Below, piece by piece: positions 11,725-22,227 of a stretch of DNA of 64,000 bases (position 1 is its first letter; every line of letters begins with the position of its first letter). The notes below the pieces were generated by a model. It searched no databases. It was given only the letters and a program-made list of their open reading frames with translations, and was not told the origin of the DNA. The stretch spans positions 70,504 to 134,503 of the forward strand of contig JAENRP010000071.1 in the NCBI GenBank assembly GCA_024741835.1, given 5' to 3'. The DNA is from Diplocarpon mali. Its lineage: Eukaryota; Ascomycota; Leotiomycetes; Helotiales; Drepanopezizaceae. Made by a program: the position numbers and the translations under genes.

Positions 11725-11999
11725 TTAGACAGGATTGCGTAAATGAAAGCGAGAGCACGGGATTGTAGTGCTACATGAGCTTCTTGAACCTTGACAGAAC
11801 CTGAGTCCCGGGAGTCGAGTTGACAATTGACTCAAGATGAGATTTGGGGTCGAGGATATGGACGACGATGCTCCAGCGGAATGGAAGTTCCAATCATCTC
11901 GCCTCGGCAACCCCAAGCGAGACATTGACCCCCAGCCCTCCTATCCTCATCCTCGTCACTCAACAACAACATCAACAGCGACAAACAGCCAAATACAAA
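11725..11999. promoter_or_regulatory. Shared divergent promoter region
   Basis: 275 bases separate the start codons of the CCDC97-like gene (minus) and the phosphatase gene (plus). Both must be transcribed from here. No defined box is claimed. An in-frame ATG at 11844 extends the phosphatase frame upstream without any homology; I treat it as leader. Confidence 0.5.
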
Positions 12000-13000
12000 A
12001 TGGCTACCGTTGCACCGTCATCCACCGATTCCTCCCTCCCCTCGCCTCCCTTTGTACACGTATCAGGAATTCCCAATTTTCGTGATATTGGCGGCTACCC
12101 AGTCCCTTCCCAGTCCCGCCACCACTCGATCCGCACCAATCTCCTCTACCGTTGCGCTGAGCCTTCACGCATAACGCAAGATGGCATCTCCACTTTGCAA
12201 AATCTCGGGATCACGCACATCTACGACTTGAGATCGAAAAATGAGATCGCGAGAAATCAAAATGCGGGGAGGGGAGGTGTTGTGCAGTGGGAAGGCTGCG
12301 AGAGGGTTTTCGTGCCGGTGTTTGAAGACCAGAATTACAGCCCCGAGGCGTTGGCGGACCGTTTTAGAGACTATGCTAGTGGGAGTAGTGAGGTGCTCAA
12401 TCCATCTTACTCATCCCACCCCTTCTGCGCTTTGGAAATGGTGCTGTTTTATTGACAAAAGTAGGGGTTCACACGTGCGTACTCTGAGATTCTTAACGGT
12501 GCGCCGAGGTCTTTCAGGGTCATATTATTGCATCTGGCGTATCAGCCGGAGAAGCCTCTCGTTGTACATTGTACGGCGGGAAAGGATAGGACGGGGCTGA
12601 TCTGTGCTCTGGTACTTGCGCTCTGTGGAGTTGACGACGAGATTGTGGCGTATGAATACTCTTTGACTGAATTAGGGCTTTCGAGAGAGTGGAAGGAATC
12701 TGTGATGACGCATTTGATGGAGAACCCTGCTTTGCAAAAGAGCTTGGACGGTGCGAAGAATATGATGTCGTCGAAGTGGGTTATAAGTCCTCACTTTCGG
12801 GAGCTTGGCTTGGTTGAGACTATGCTGACCTCCTTAGGGCGGAAAACATGCTAGCGACATTGAAGATGATCAGAGAAACGTTTGGAGGCGCGGAGGAGTA
12901 TGTTGTTGAAAAGTGTGGGTTGACGAGGGAGGAGGTCGGGAGCATAAGGAGAAATCTGGTGATCGGTGTACCGGCTGCGCATGACAGGCTTGGTCTATAG
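12000..13000 (+). CDS. Tyrosine/dual-specificity phosphatase (Y_phosphatase3 type)
   Basis: Model join(12000..12392, 12465..12775, 12838..13000), 288 residues. The N-terminal hallmark (VHVSGIPNFRDIGGYP, LLYRCAEPSRIT, ITHIYDLRSKNEI) and the active-site loop HCTAGKDRTG (Cys167 nucleophile, Arg173) define the fungal tyrosine-phosphatase-like family related to bacterial PtpB-type enzymes and Siw14 relatives. These hydrolyse phosphotyrosine or phosphoinositides; the substrate here cannot be told. Introns are 72 and 62 bases. The first was set so that GFTRAYSEILNGAPRSF runs into the P-loop exon. The second joins SSK to AENMLATLKMIRETFGGAEE. Start at 12000 because family similarity begins shortly after it. 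Confidence 0.88.
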
Positions 13001-13446
13001 TTTGTTAGTCTATAGCTTCATTCGTCTCCAGCCTATTATCCTATAGCTGATTAGTCTACAAGGACTTTGGTATTATCTTAAGTTGTCTGTCATCTTGACG
13101 TGTCAGGGCTCGCTTCGACGCCATCCTCAAGCAAGAATGTCACAGAGTCACGGAAATAGTTCACACTGCTGTATGAAAACCATAAAGCAGTTATCCGAAG
13201 ACGGAAATGAATGCGAAGACATTGGAGAAGTAGGTATCTAGACTGGACGCATAGATTGGAGTTAGAGGCTGGTTATCAGACATTATGTACAATGTTGTGG
13301 GCTTTCGGGTACGATACAATCATGTTGGGGAACAAGAGGTACTGCTCGGTAGGTAGCAAAGATGTCTGTTGTTTTGACACACTCGGTAGGCACCCCCTTT
13401 TTCACGACACGTGACGAAGACTCGCCGGCTACCCAGATCCCCAGAG
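13001..13446. other. Intergenic spacer before the mobile element
   Basis: No gene seen. Three short TATAGCT/TAGTCTA-like near repeats occur at about 13000-13065 just after the phosphatase stop codon. Confidence 0.4.
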
Positions 13447-13723
13447 GTACGGAAGGGGGTTTGGGGTGGGTCTCGTCCACCCCCCTGGTTTCTGCCGAAT
13501 TCTACGCTGAAAAAGGAAAATATTGATATTCTACCAGCGCGAGGGTTCTCCCTTCCTCATTCTAACCTTTTCTAGCCTTTGAGGCATAGTATCTACAAAT
13601 CGATTAATCAAATCAATAGATATCTCATTCTTCCAAATATCTAGAATTGTAGCCTTTAAAGCTTCGATGAGTCTCACCGCCTAGCAGGGGTGGACGAGAC
13701 CCACCCCAAACCCCCTTCCGTAC
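13447..13723 (-). mobile_element. Deletion derivative of a Tc1/mariner transposon
   Basis: A perfect 37-bp inverted repeat (13447-13483 and 13687-13723) bounds a 277-bp unit. The core ends read TA-CGGAAGGGGG and mirror image, which fits a TA target duplication. The minus strand between them keeps the last part of a Tc1/mariner-like transposase: about 45 codons ending at a stop at 13531-13533, with DIWKNEISIDLINRF and MPQRLEKV, matching the family's W-x-x-I and SMPRRLE-like tail. The catalytic DDE part is gone, so it is non-autonomous. The perfect repeats suggest recent mobility. Confidence 0.85.
13531..13671 (-). pseudogene. Tc1/mariner transposase C-terminal fragment
   Basis: Open minus-strand frame of about 46 codons inside the inverted repeats. 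It reads LIEALKATILDIWKNEI, then the DTMPQRLEK block, and ends SRW-stop. No start codon context and no DDE catalytic residues remain. It is a leftover of an internally deleted element, not a working gene. Confidence 0.75.
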
Positions 13724-13870
13724 AAGCATCATCCAGATACGAATAGCACGTGATCGCCCGCTAGTGCAAAAATACTAGCGAGCTTCAAGTTTACCTCACT
13801 GAGTTTTTTTGTCTTGCGTACGACGTTCCGGTGCGCACATTGTGACCTGACCCGATTAGGTCCCTTAACA

Positions 13871-15189
13871 ATGCCACCAACAGTTCGATGCACAGCGACA
13901 CTCTCTTCTTCCTGTGCGAAGCCACTCTGCCGAGCTGCGTCTTTATCACGATCCTTCTCCACGTCGCTACGAAATGAACAACGCACAACTCGAGCTCGAA
14001 AGGCTCTATTTCGCTGGCTGGGTACACAGGGAGTAAACTTCTTCAATCCACTGCCTGGCTCGACGAATTATCTCAATGCGTACAATACGCTTGGGCAATT
14101 GAAACGTGTTGTTGAAGCGGAGAAAGAGAAGGATCTTAAGAAGAAGAAGGAAAGCGAGTCCAAGGCAGTACAGTCTGAGAATGATTCTGAGAAAGAAAAC
14201 AAGGATGGGAAAGACGGGGAGAAAAAGGACGGCCTGCCACCGGAGACAATGAGAGATCGGATTCCATTCCCGTTGAATCGACATTACGTAAGCCATCCTG
14301 TGCTTGACGAAATGGTTAAAGAGGAGATCTGGTTCCGAGTGATGATTGAGGCTAAGTCTGTCCGAGAGGTCAGCTCGGAGCTGGGTATCGAGATGGCTCG
14401 TGTGGGAGCTGTTGTGCGGTTGAAGGAGATTGAAAAGGAATGGGCGCGAATAGTAAGTCTAACCTCACCCTTCATTGCTTTCCATCAACGCCCAATATGA
14501 TGATTTATAAATAAATTCGATTAGTCTCTAAGACAACTTCATGGTTACAAAATTTACGCATGCGAGCCTCTCTGATTGCAGTGTTAACAATCTATGGAAA
14601 ATTTTCAACCGATATGATGACATCTGCTAACAGTCATTGCTATCAGGGAAAACCTCTCGCTTCTGCATATCAGAGGGCCGTATTAAAAATGCTGCCGAAG
14701 ACTTTACTAGCCCCCATTGGAGAAAAAGTCAATAGACACGAAAGCATCAACGACCTGCCCGTTCACAGAGCGACTGGACAGCAGATATTTCACCCCACCT
14801 CAGAGTCGAGGCACTTCACTCGAGTGGATGCCGCTCGTGTCTTCGACGAGAGGCTTCTGCCTGCCGATTCCCGAGTCCCCCATCCCGAGCTCGTTATGAA
14901 GCATAAAGAGGCAAACCAAGAGCTACCCCGCGAACAGATAGAGGAACTTACTGCTGCCAGGGAAGCGATAGCAGAACAGAAGAGGATATCTGCCATCAAA
15001 CGGCAAGAGAAAAAAGAGGCTGCTGTTAAAAAAGTTGACAGTAGCAGGTGGACTTTTCATTTCACCGAAGTCCAAGTTGACGATGCCGGGAAGACTGGAC
15101 GGGGCCACAAGGGAACCGGATGGCGATATGGAGTCCCGCTGATGGACAGGAGTCGTGGGCAGGTCAAGATACCGACCAGTGTCGAATGA
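13871..15189 (+). CDS. Mitochondrial small-subunit ribosomal protein Bot1/mS45
   Basis: Model join(13871..14452, 14647..15189), 374 residues. It resembles the Bot1p / 37S ribosomal protein S35 (mS45) family, a fungal component of the mitoribosomal small subunit. The N-terminus (residues 1-35) is rich in Ser, Arg and Ala with no acids, a matrix presequence. Next come ARKALFRWLGTQGVNFF and STNYLNAYNTLGQLKRV, a Lys/Glu-rich coil (about 80-125), PFPLNRHYVSHPVLDE, then after the intron GKPLASAYQRAVLKMLP and a C-terminal GTGWRYGVPLMDRSRGQ block. The 194-base intron is long for this window and might hide a small alternative exon. An upstream in-frame ATG at 13814 is rejected because it would bury the presequence. 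Confidence 0.82.
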
Positions 15190-15821
15190 GCACAAATTAT
15201 GTATTATACGTGTCGGTGGCGTTTGCTGGGGTTAGCGCAAGGAATATCGGCGTTGGGCCTGGTTGTATAGTATGTATATGGTCATGTACCACTGTCCAAC
15301 GAAGATGGAGACTACACTCTTCACAGCGCCCGCTTCGCTTTCGCACCGTCCAGTATCGTAGTATATCCGTCGTCGGGGAGTACATGCCGACTCGAAACCT
15401 AGTGCTAAGGAATTCACGAGTTCGGGTCTGTACCACTCTTCCCTGGGGTTTTTCTGTCGAGTTTCTCGAAGGGAGAATGCAGCCGTACCTACATTTACAT
15501 CCACGTCTTCATCCACCTCGACCCGCCTCGCAACGGCCCGCGCAGTCCTCCGGGCTCAGGTACCTTGAGGTATGTTCTCATTCCCGCCAAGTCATCAGTC
15601 ACGTGCATACTAGCGTTTCCCAGTGGCCCGTGCCCGAGGCCGAGCTGTTCCCTTCTTCTTTTCTTCTGCAGCCTCGCATACAAATACCTCCAGCTTTTCC
15701 GCCTCGCACGCGCGCCCAAGGGCAGTCGCGAACACCCCGAATATCAAAAAGTCTTTCACAACATCGGCAAAGCCTCGCTGTTGTTATCTAGAGATCCAGC
15801 AAGGTAGAATTTGGGGGAAAA
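15190..15821. other. Intergenic, mS45 3' end and DR1 promoter
   Basis: No recognised gene. Several overlapping short open frames reflect a stop-poor, CG-richer patch near 15500-15800, not conserved protein. Confidence 0.5.
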
Positions 15822-17392
15822 ATGTCAGACAAAGAATTTAGTGGTGAGTTGCATACTTGTTCTTTTTTGGGTGTGTATTTGGCCAATTGGGCTATTTGGC
15901 TTTTTGGGTTTTTTGGGTTCCCGCTTGTGCTCTGTCCGGCGCCTCCTTTTGCGGTGAGGCTGCACGTAGGTCATACTCAAGGCTGCTTTGATATTTCTGC
16001 ATATTACATTACATTGTTTATTCTTGAGGGCAGAAAAGGAAAATGAAGGAATCCGGTATCTTGTAGTTCAAGAATATCTATGTTCGGCCGTCTCACGTTT
16101 TTCGACCTTTGGCGTACTCCGGCTTGAAATTGTTAAGTTGCTCTTGGCTGGCTGGATTTGGAGACGTCCTTTGTGTGTCACGGATTCTTCATATGGAAAT
16201 AGCATTTCCGTCACTCGGCGCATCGCAGAAGCCTGGTATAAGGAGCGTGCCCAAGGACTTCAGGCGTGCGAGTCTCAGGACCGTCGTGGATGGATATGGT
16301 GAGCCTGTACCTCGGGACGGGCTTAAATTTGTCGTAAAACGCAAAGAACTGAGGCCGAAGTACGATGCGTGCGTGATGGACGCAGATGGCTATTGTCCTG
16401 TCGCGGCATACTTACTCGGAAAATGGACGATGTGCATGGCCGAGGCCGTCTCTATAGATCGAACCTCCGCCGAGCTTTTGCCTGGAAGAAAATGACACGC
16501 TCTCTAGCTCATGGGACCATCGGCCGATATCTTCGGAGACTCCTACTGATCTTGATGGATTGAAGGAGGGTGTGCTTGAATCCGCAAGGTCTCTGAAGAG
16601 GTCGGACCAGGGTAAGGATTCACACATGTTGGTAATTCTCTAATCGAGAATAGCCCCACAGTCAGAAATTTATCCTGAAGAGTTAATTTCTTTGGGTCTT
16701 TGTCAGCTGCAGCCCCTTGTGCTTCGGTTGTGGTGCCTATAACTGTTTTAAACTGTTGACTGACTGCGAATCGCTCTAGGAAACGATGATCTCTCCCTGC
16801 CTAAAGGTAAATATCACGCATGCCTTCCTCCTCGCAAGTCTTCGACCTGTAGGGGATCCGTGATCCTATCATCGGTGTCACAAGTCAAGGCTGGCACCTC
16901 CATTTAAAGGGCTACAGCCTACCCATCTCACTTTTTAGTTTCAATATACTGACATAGATTCAGCAACGGTCCAGAAAATCGTCGGCGAGATACTCACCAA
17001 CTCACCGGGAATGGGTCTTACGAAAGACGCGCGCGACCTACTCATCGAATGCTGCGTCGAGTTTATCACCCTCATCTCATCGGAAGCCAACGAGATCAGC
17101 GAGAAGGAGAGCAAGAAGACTATTGCGTGCGAACACATCACGAAAGCTCTAGAGCAATTAGGCTTTGGCGATTACGTGCATGATATCATGGAAGTGGCCA
17201 GTGAGCACAAGGAGCAACTGAAGGTAATTTCCTTTCCTTTTGCTGAAGATGCGTATATCTGGGTTTCGGGCTGATATCTGGTAGGGGCGTGAGAAAAAAG
17301 CAAATAAGCTAGAGCAAAGCGGGCTCTCTACAGAGCAGCTTCTGGCAATGCAGGAGGCGGCTTTCAAGGATGCTGCCCAACGGCATGGATGA
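15822..17392 (+). CDS. NC2 beta (Dr1), TBP-binding transcription repressor subunit
   Basis: Histone-fold subunit of Negative Cofactor 2, which binds TBP on promoters with NC2-alpha. Model join(15822..15843, 16780..16806, 16964..17223, 17285..17392), 138 residues. The start MSDKEFSG joins NDDLSLPKATVQKIVGEIL, then the histone fold (GMGLTKDARDLLIECCVEFI, ANEISEKESKKTIACEHI, ALEQLGFGDYVHDI) and a coiled tail rich in Gln and Ala. Every exon phase agrees. The first intron (936 bases) is unusually long, and the first two exons are only 22 and 27 bases. The splice sites GTGAGT..CTAG, GTAAAT..TCAG and GTAATT..GTAG are canonical. A shorter gene starting later would lose conserved histone-fold residues. 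Confidence 0.9.
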
Positions 17393-19337
17393 TTCTCTTC
17401 TATTCTTGGCATGTATGGCACGGACTGATGGTTTTCTCTGCACATGCTGGTCCTCGGTGGCACTATGGCTGGAGTAGACGGCGTTTGGATTCTTCATGTG
17501 TGCTTCGACTCGAAGTCTGGCATCGGGCGTGGATACTCGATATCACTGCTGGGGCGTTTTGCTTCCTGGCTCTTCGAGTTCTAGAAGTTCGAGTTTAGGT
17601 TGGGGGCGATGTGCTGGTAATGCTGATGTAAGTGCATACTTGCCGCTCTGTTGGGTTTAGACCGTGGTCATATCCCATGTATCACCAGTTCAAAGATCAG
17701 ACCCTTCGTATGTAAGTGGTTACGGAAAGGAAGAAGAAAGCAAAAAAGAAAAACAAAACAAAAAGAACCCCCCTCATCTTCCCCGCCCCTTCCCTCAATC
17801 ACGTATCTTGCAGGAACCCAGAGCCAGGTTGCTTGCAACTCATGTCCTTGTAAAAACTTGAACGGAACAAGCACTGGCTTCAGGGTTCAGAGGGACCGCT
17901 GACTCAAATCATCCTTGTGTGCAATTGGCTCTCATGGACTCACCAGCCACTAACCAGAATTTCGATCTCTTGCGCTCTGTCCACACCCTTAGCTTCGCCT
18001 GCAAGTGTTAGAGTCAGAGATCTTCACCATCAGCAGCAAAGTATTCTCCATACCTCCGTCGTCCATGCACGTGCCCGTCACTGTATTCAAAAACCAAGGC
18101 ATGGTAATCCCACAAGTCTCTCCGTAACCGACTCAACAGGGGGCTTTCCCACCGTGTCAACTCCAGCCATAACCCCTACTCCAAACCCCGAGATCCACAT
18201 CGCAGGCTGGACGATCGACCCCTGACCTACCCTTGATCTACGCGTTGGGGCTCAAGATACGCAGTATGGAGCAGCTCAAGCCGGAAAAGACCTATCAAGA
18301 AGAGAGTTTTCTTGTGGGAACGTCATTCGCTAGACCTCGCCATCGTAATGCGGGTACGGAAAATCAGGCCTGCGTTCTATCTTGATTTCATGCCTAGCAC
18401 AAGCACCGAGGAGGTGATCGCGAAGCAAGGAGCTCGAATCTACATAGCCCCTCGAGACGCTCGGCCAACGGCTACTGAAGGCACAAAGTAATAGTACAAA
18501 ATCGGTTTGGATGCCGCGCCTGCGAGAGCTATCCGCTGCGCGTTCCGCCGTCGTCGAGCCGCCTCTTCTCGCTCCGCGAAGAGGACCGTGACAGCTTGTT
18601 GACTCGCGGGTCTCGCTTACCGCTAGCGAAATGGAAACGACGCAGCTACGCGGGATCTCCCGACTTGCGTTCTCATACGATGTTGATGGATCGACATCAA
18701 TGCATACTCTTCAGTTTACTCTCTTTTCTGCTCTTCTCTTTTTATCCCATCGCAGACAATGGATCACTACACGCACCTGTCGAACTCTACAGCAACTTCA
18801 GGTGAAAATTCTAGAAGTCAACTCTCCGGTGTGTGATCGATACACTGTCTCCGAAATTATGCAAGAAATCCCACTTCTCCTATCTCTTGGAGCTTGAGGC
18901 GCGCGATCATTTCTCTGGTTAGCTCCGGTCGTCAAATCCCATTGCTCATCGTAGGTCTGTGCCTCGCGGCCTCTCCGCCAAAATCCAAAATCAATCCTCC
19001 CGTTTTTCCTGTTTTTCTTCTTCAGCGGATAGTGGATCTAAAAACCTACTTAAACCCAGGAGAATTTATGAATTGCGGCACGCTTGATTCGGGGATGATT
19101 TGAGAAATTTTTATGAAAGGGATAGACTGGTCGTTGGTAAGGACATATCGTGTCTGTAGCTTGAAGTATTGGGTGTTGATAGCCTGATACGCCAGACCAT
19201 CCGTTCCACCAACCAGCGATGAGCAAAAGTGCCAGTGAGATGTTTTGACGGCCAGTGTATAGTCCAAGCTCTCACTAATTTTCTGCTATAGGAGATATCA
19301 GACAGTCATCAGGTAAGTAGACTCGTAAGCACATTCT
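17393..19337. other. Gene-free 1.9 kb stretch with possible decayed coding
   Basis: No intact gene recognised. Between about 17900 and 18490 several short open pieces in different frames of the plus strand look protein-like (for example EIFTISSKVFSIPPSSMHVP and AFYLDFMPSTSTEEVIAKQG), but I cannot assign them to a family. They could be a decayed gene or chance. The rest is plain. Confidence 0.35.
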
Positions 19338-20613
19338 CTACGTGTCACCAAAGACAAACACCCCTTTCCCAGCTCTGAACCCCTCAAGTGTGCCCTGCAC
19401 AGCCTCCTTCAGAAACCCCTCCTCAGTCCCCCAATCCCACTTCAACTCCTGCACAGGGGTGTCTTTAAACTCCCCCTTCCTCGTCATGTCCAATATTTCC
19501 TCCATCATCCTCCTCTTCCCCTCCACATCATTGTCGCTCCACCTGCTGACCCAGAACCCGCTAAACTTGATATCCTTGAATATTAATGCTCCAGCCGGTA
19601 ACATCAGCGGCTGTTTTGACATGGCGCCATAGGTAACCAGATGCCCGGATGTACTCAGACACTTGACCAACGCAGAGGTAGCTTTGCCGCCCACGCAATT
19701 GAGTCCGATCTTTACTTTTGCGCAGCCGCCGGACGTCCATTCTCTAATCTGCTCGGGGAAGGACCTGGAGACGAGTTCGCTCTCCGTGACAACGTGCGTG
19801 GCTCCCAAGGAAAGCAGCTCGTCTTTCATGGCCTGTGTTGCTTCTGCGTCGGGGCGGTCCCGGATAACGTTTATACTGTTTAGTCCCCACATCCTGCCTA
19901 GTTGAATGGCTGCACGGCCAACGCCGCTGTTGGCTCCATTCTGAATAAACCAGTCCCCTTCTTCCAAGATCTCGAAGTCTTTGAGCATGCGGTACGCCGT
20001 GCAGGGATTGACGGACACGGTGCCAACCTGTAGAGGCGTCAGCCCGTCCTTGTTCTCGATCTTAATCACAGCAGACTCATCGGCCAAGGCGTGTGTGCGC
20101 CAGGTCCCAAAGCCAGTGGAAGCCATGGTGACCCAGTCGCCTTTGGAAACGGATTTGATGCCCGAACCAATCGCTTGCACTTCGAAGCAGCCCTCGTTAC
20201 CGGCAACAGCTGAGGGAGAGACGGTCCCAATCAAGGAAGTAAGGGGCGGTCTAGAGGGGTAGACGCCTTGGATTTGGTTTACGTCGGCGGGGTTTATGGG
20301 GGCTGCGAGGGCGCGGAGGAGGAGTGAGGAAGAAGGGAGCGATGGCGAGATGGAGTGGTTGTGGAGACTACAGCCATGGTATATCAGTCATTGAGCTCTG
20401 TAGAATTTGCTTCCACAGCATGGTCAGGGAGGAGTAGAGAAATCCGTACGAGAGTACATCAGACGGCTCACCATATTTCGAGTACACCAGAGCTTTCGCC
20501 TGCGTATATCCGTACGGGCCAGACTTCCACCTCCTACACGTCAACGGCGCATATCTCGGGGGCAATGGGCTCGGTAGAGCTGTAGGGCCCCTTATCCATC
20601 GCGGCATCGACAT
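19338..20613 (-). CDS. ETR1: Enoyl-[acyl-carrier-protein] reductase, mitochondrial (MECR/Etr1)
   Basis: NADPH-dependent 2-enoyl thioester reductase of mitochondrial fatty acid synthesis, medium-chain dehydrogenase/reductase superfamily. Model complement(join(19338..20367, 20450..20613)), 397 residues. Residues 1-30 are a basic presequence (MSMPRWIRGPTALPSPLPPR). The catalytic N-part has KALVYSKYGEPSDVLSLHNH across the 82-base intron, then APINPADVNQIQGVYP, with the Tyr used by this family. Further on are GNEGCFEVQAIGSG and the Rossmann part (QNGANSGVGRAAIQLGR). The end (TLEGFRAGKGVFVFG) is typical. The family is made of homodimers in the matrix. Confidence in function is high because all blocks line up over full length. 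Confidence 0.92.
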
Positions 20614-21570
20614 CCTATAGAGAATGATGGTTTTGGTTTTGACTTGGCTTGGATTGATAAGAAAAGATGAGGTTATATCTAAGCTGTTTTGATGTTCTGC
20701 TTGTGGTAGCTAGCGGTTACGGTAGCAGGGGTCAGCGCGCTTGGCAGCATGGATGTCTCCGGCTATTTCTCCGTAGGTTTTCCTTAATAGTTCGTGCCAT
20801 GGCTTTTAGCTGTTTGAGACAGATGGATGTCATAGGCGTGGGGCAACCGTTTTGACTGCCGTTGAGGGTTGGGATGCGGGGTGCTTTATCAAAGTGGATC
20901 TCCGCATTACCAAGTAAGCTGTATAGAAAGGGGTTGTATAGTCATTTGTAAATATATCGTCTATATCGTCTATATCGTCTATATCGTCTATATCGTCTAT
21001 ATCGTCTATATCGTCTGTATCGTCTATATCGTCCATATCGTCCATTTCGTCCATAGATGGAGATTGGTTTTTATCCCTCTACGTAAATGCGAGCATCTGA
21101 TGTGAGGGATCTGTCTGCTTCATTCAAGTTGAGACCAAGTGAATTAAGTAGATACCTAGCTAGTAGAGGCCCAGATACAGATGAATGCCTGAAGTCGTTG
21201 CTATTTCGTGCCAATAATATAAACAAAGCAATTTTGCAGCCCCCCGAGAAAGAAGCTGGGCTCCGTCCCAGCCGCAAGAACTACAGAAAGCCGCCGATTG
21301 AGGGGACATTACCATACCTGGGAGGACAGCCCATCCAACGCATCGACATGATGCGTGCCGAAACAGCTGCCCAACCGCAAGAATCCACGAAAAAGAGCGG
21401 TTGTCCTGCTCCGAGCTGGGTATCGAATCTCTGCCTTGACCCCCCCCCCCCCCTCCTCCCCCTATTTGTCCCTGGCCTCCCCAGTACCATCGCATGTCGT
21501 GAGCTATGCCAGCGTCTGAACATCCAGCTATGATCGCATAGTATTATCCAACCCCTTCATGCCTTGCCCC
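20614..21570. other. Intergenic with minisatellite
   Basis: Contains the 9-bp minisatellite reported separately and a C-homopolymer near 21440-21452. The open frames over the array are made by the repeat itself. A 148-codon plus frame at 21087-21533 has no recognised similarity and is not called. Confidence 0.5.
20955..21054. repeat. 9-bp minisatellite (TATCGTCTA)n
   Basis: About eleven copies of a 9-bp unit, the first seven nearly perfect and the last four changed by single bases (CTG, CCA). On the minus strand the array would encode an Asp/Ile-rich tract and on the plus strand Tyr-Ile-Val repeats. No gene context supports translation. Confidence 0.95.
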
Positions 21571-22227
21571 CTACTTGATATTCTTAAACATGTCCTCCGC
21601 GCCCAGACTCCCCCCGTCACCCTTGACGAGTTGCTTCAACTCAGGCAGTTTGGGCGGCGGAGGCCCCTTCTTCACAGGCACCGGCGCCACCTTCAGAGGG
21701 GGCGGCTGCGGCGGCTGCTGCTGCTTCTTGTCCTCGTATATCACGCTCGCCCGCTTGCTGGAATTCGAGCTCCCCAGGCGCTTGAACCAGTTCCCGCTGT
21801 GCTTCTTCACCACATTCGATCGCTGGCTCATCGCGCTCTCGGGGCGGTCGAGACGCGTCAGGTCTTCATGGGACCCGTTCATGTTGGTGGTGCCGTCCGT
21901 GTAATTCGCGTTCAGCGACTTGCGCGACAGGAAGCGCCGGATGCTGCCCTGTCGGGTCGACGACGGGCTCATCGGCGGCGTGTCGACGAAGCTGGTGCGT
22001 CTGCGGCTCTCGTAGCCGTTCGTCGTTGTCGCGGATTGGTCATGTCTTGCTGCAGAGGAGATATTCCCCGATGCAGACGCAGGTGGTACTGCAGGTACCT
22101 GTGGACGCTCTTCGATGGGGGAGTCAGGGGGAGGGGGGATGCCGGTGCCGTCGGTAAGTGAGTAATTTATGGGAATGATTTTCGGGAGTTCGAAGCGCCC
22201 TGATAAAGACTTGACATTCGCCGGCAT
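21571..22227 (-). CDS. Conserved proline-rich hypothetical protein
   Basis: Single exon, 218 residues, function unknown. It starts MPANVKSLSGRFELPKIIP. The middle is Ser/Thr-rich with possible phosphorylation sites (RRRTSFVDTPPMSPSS, GSIRRFLSRKSLN). A block SGNWFKRLGSSNSSKRASV is followed by a polyproline part with PPQPPP and KKGPPPPKLPELKQL, and a tidy C-terminus GGSLGAEDMFKNIK. That last block looks like a short conserved motif seen in uncharacterised filamentous-fungal proteins; I recall it but could not check. No signal peptide or membrane segment. The third-position GC is higher than in the flanks, which supports coding. Confidence 0.65.
   Translation of the reverse strand: MPANVKSLSGRFELPKIIPINYSLTDGTGIPPPPDSPIEERPQVPAVPPASASGNISSAARHDQSATTTNGYESRRRTSFVDTPPMSPSSTRQGSIRRFLSRKSLNANYTDGTTNMNGSHEDLTRLDRPESAMSQRSNVVKKHSGNWFKRLGSSNSSKRASVIYEDKKQQQPPQPPPLKVAPVPVKKGPPPPKLPELKQLVKGDGGSLGAEDMFKNIK

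Noticed and set aside
16109..16495. 128-codon open frame inside the DR1 first intron
   Set aside because: No recognisable domain, and it lies wholly within an intron supported by conserved flanking exons.
20830..21105. Asp/Ile-rich and Tyr-Ile-Val repeat proteins
   Set aside because: Products of the 9-bp minisatellite, open in several frames, with no gene context.
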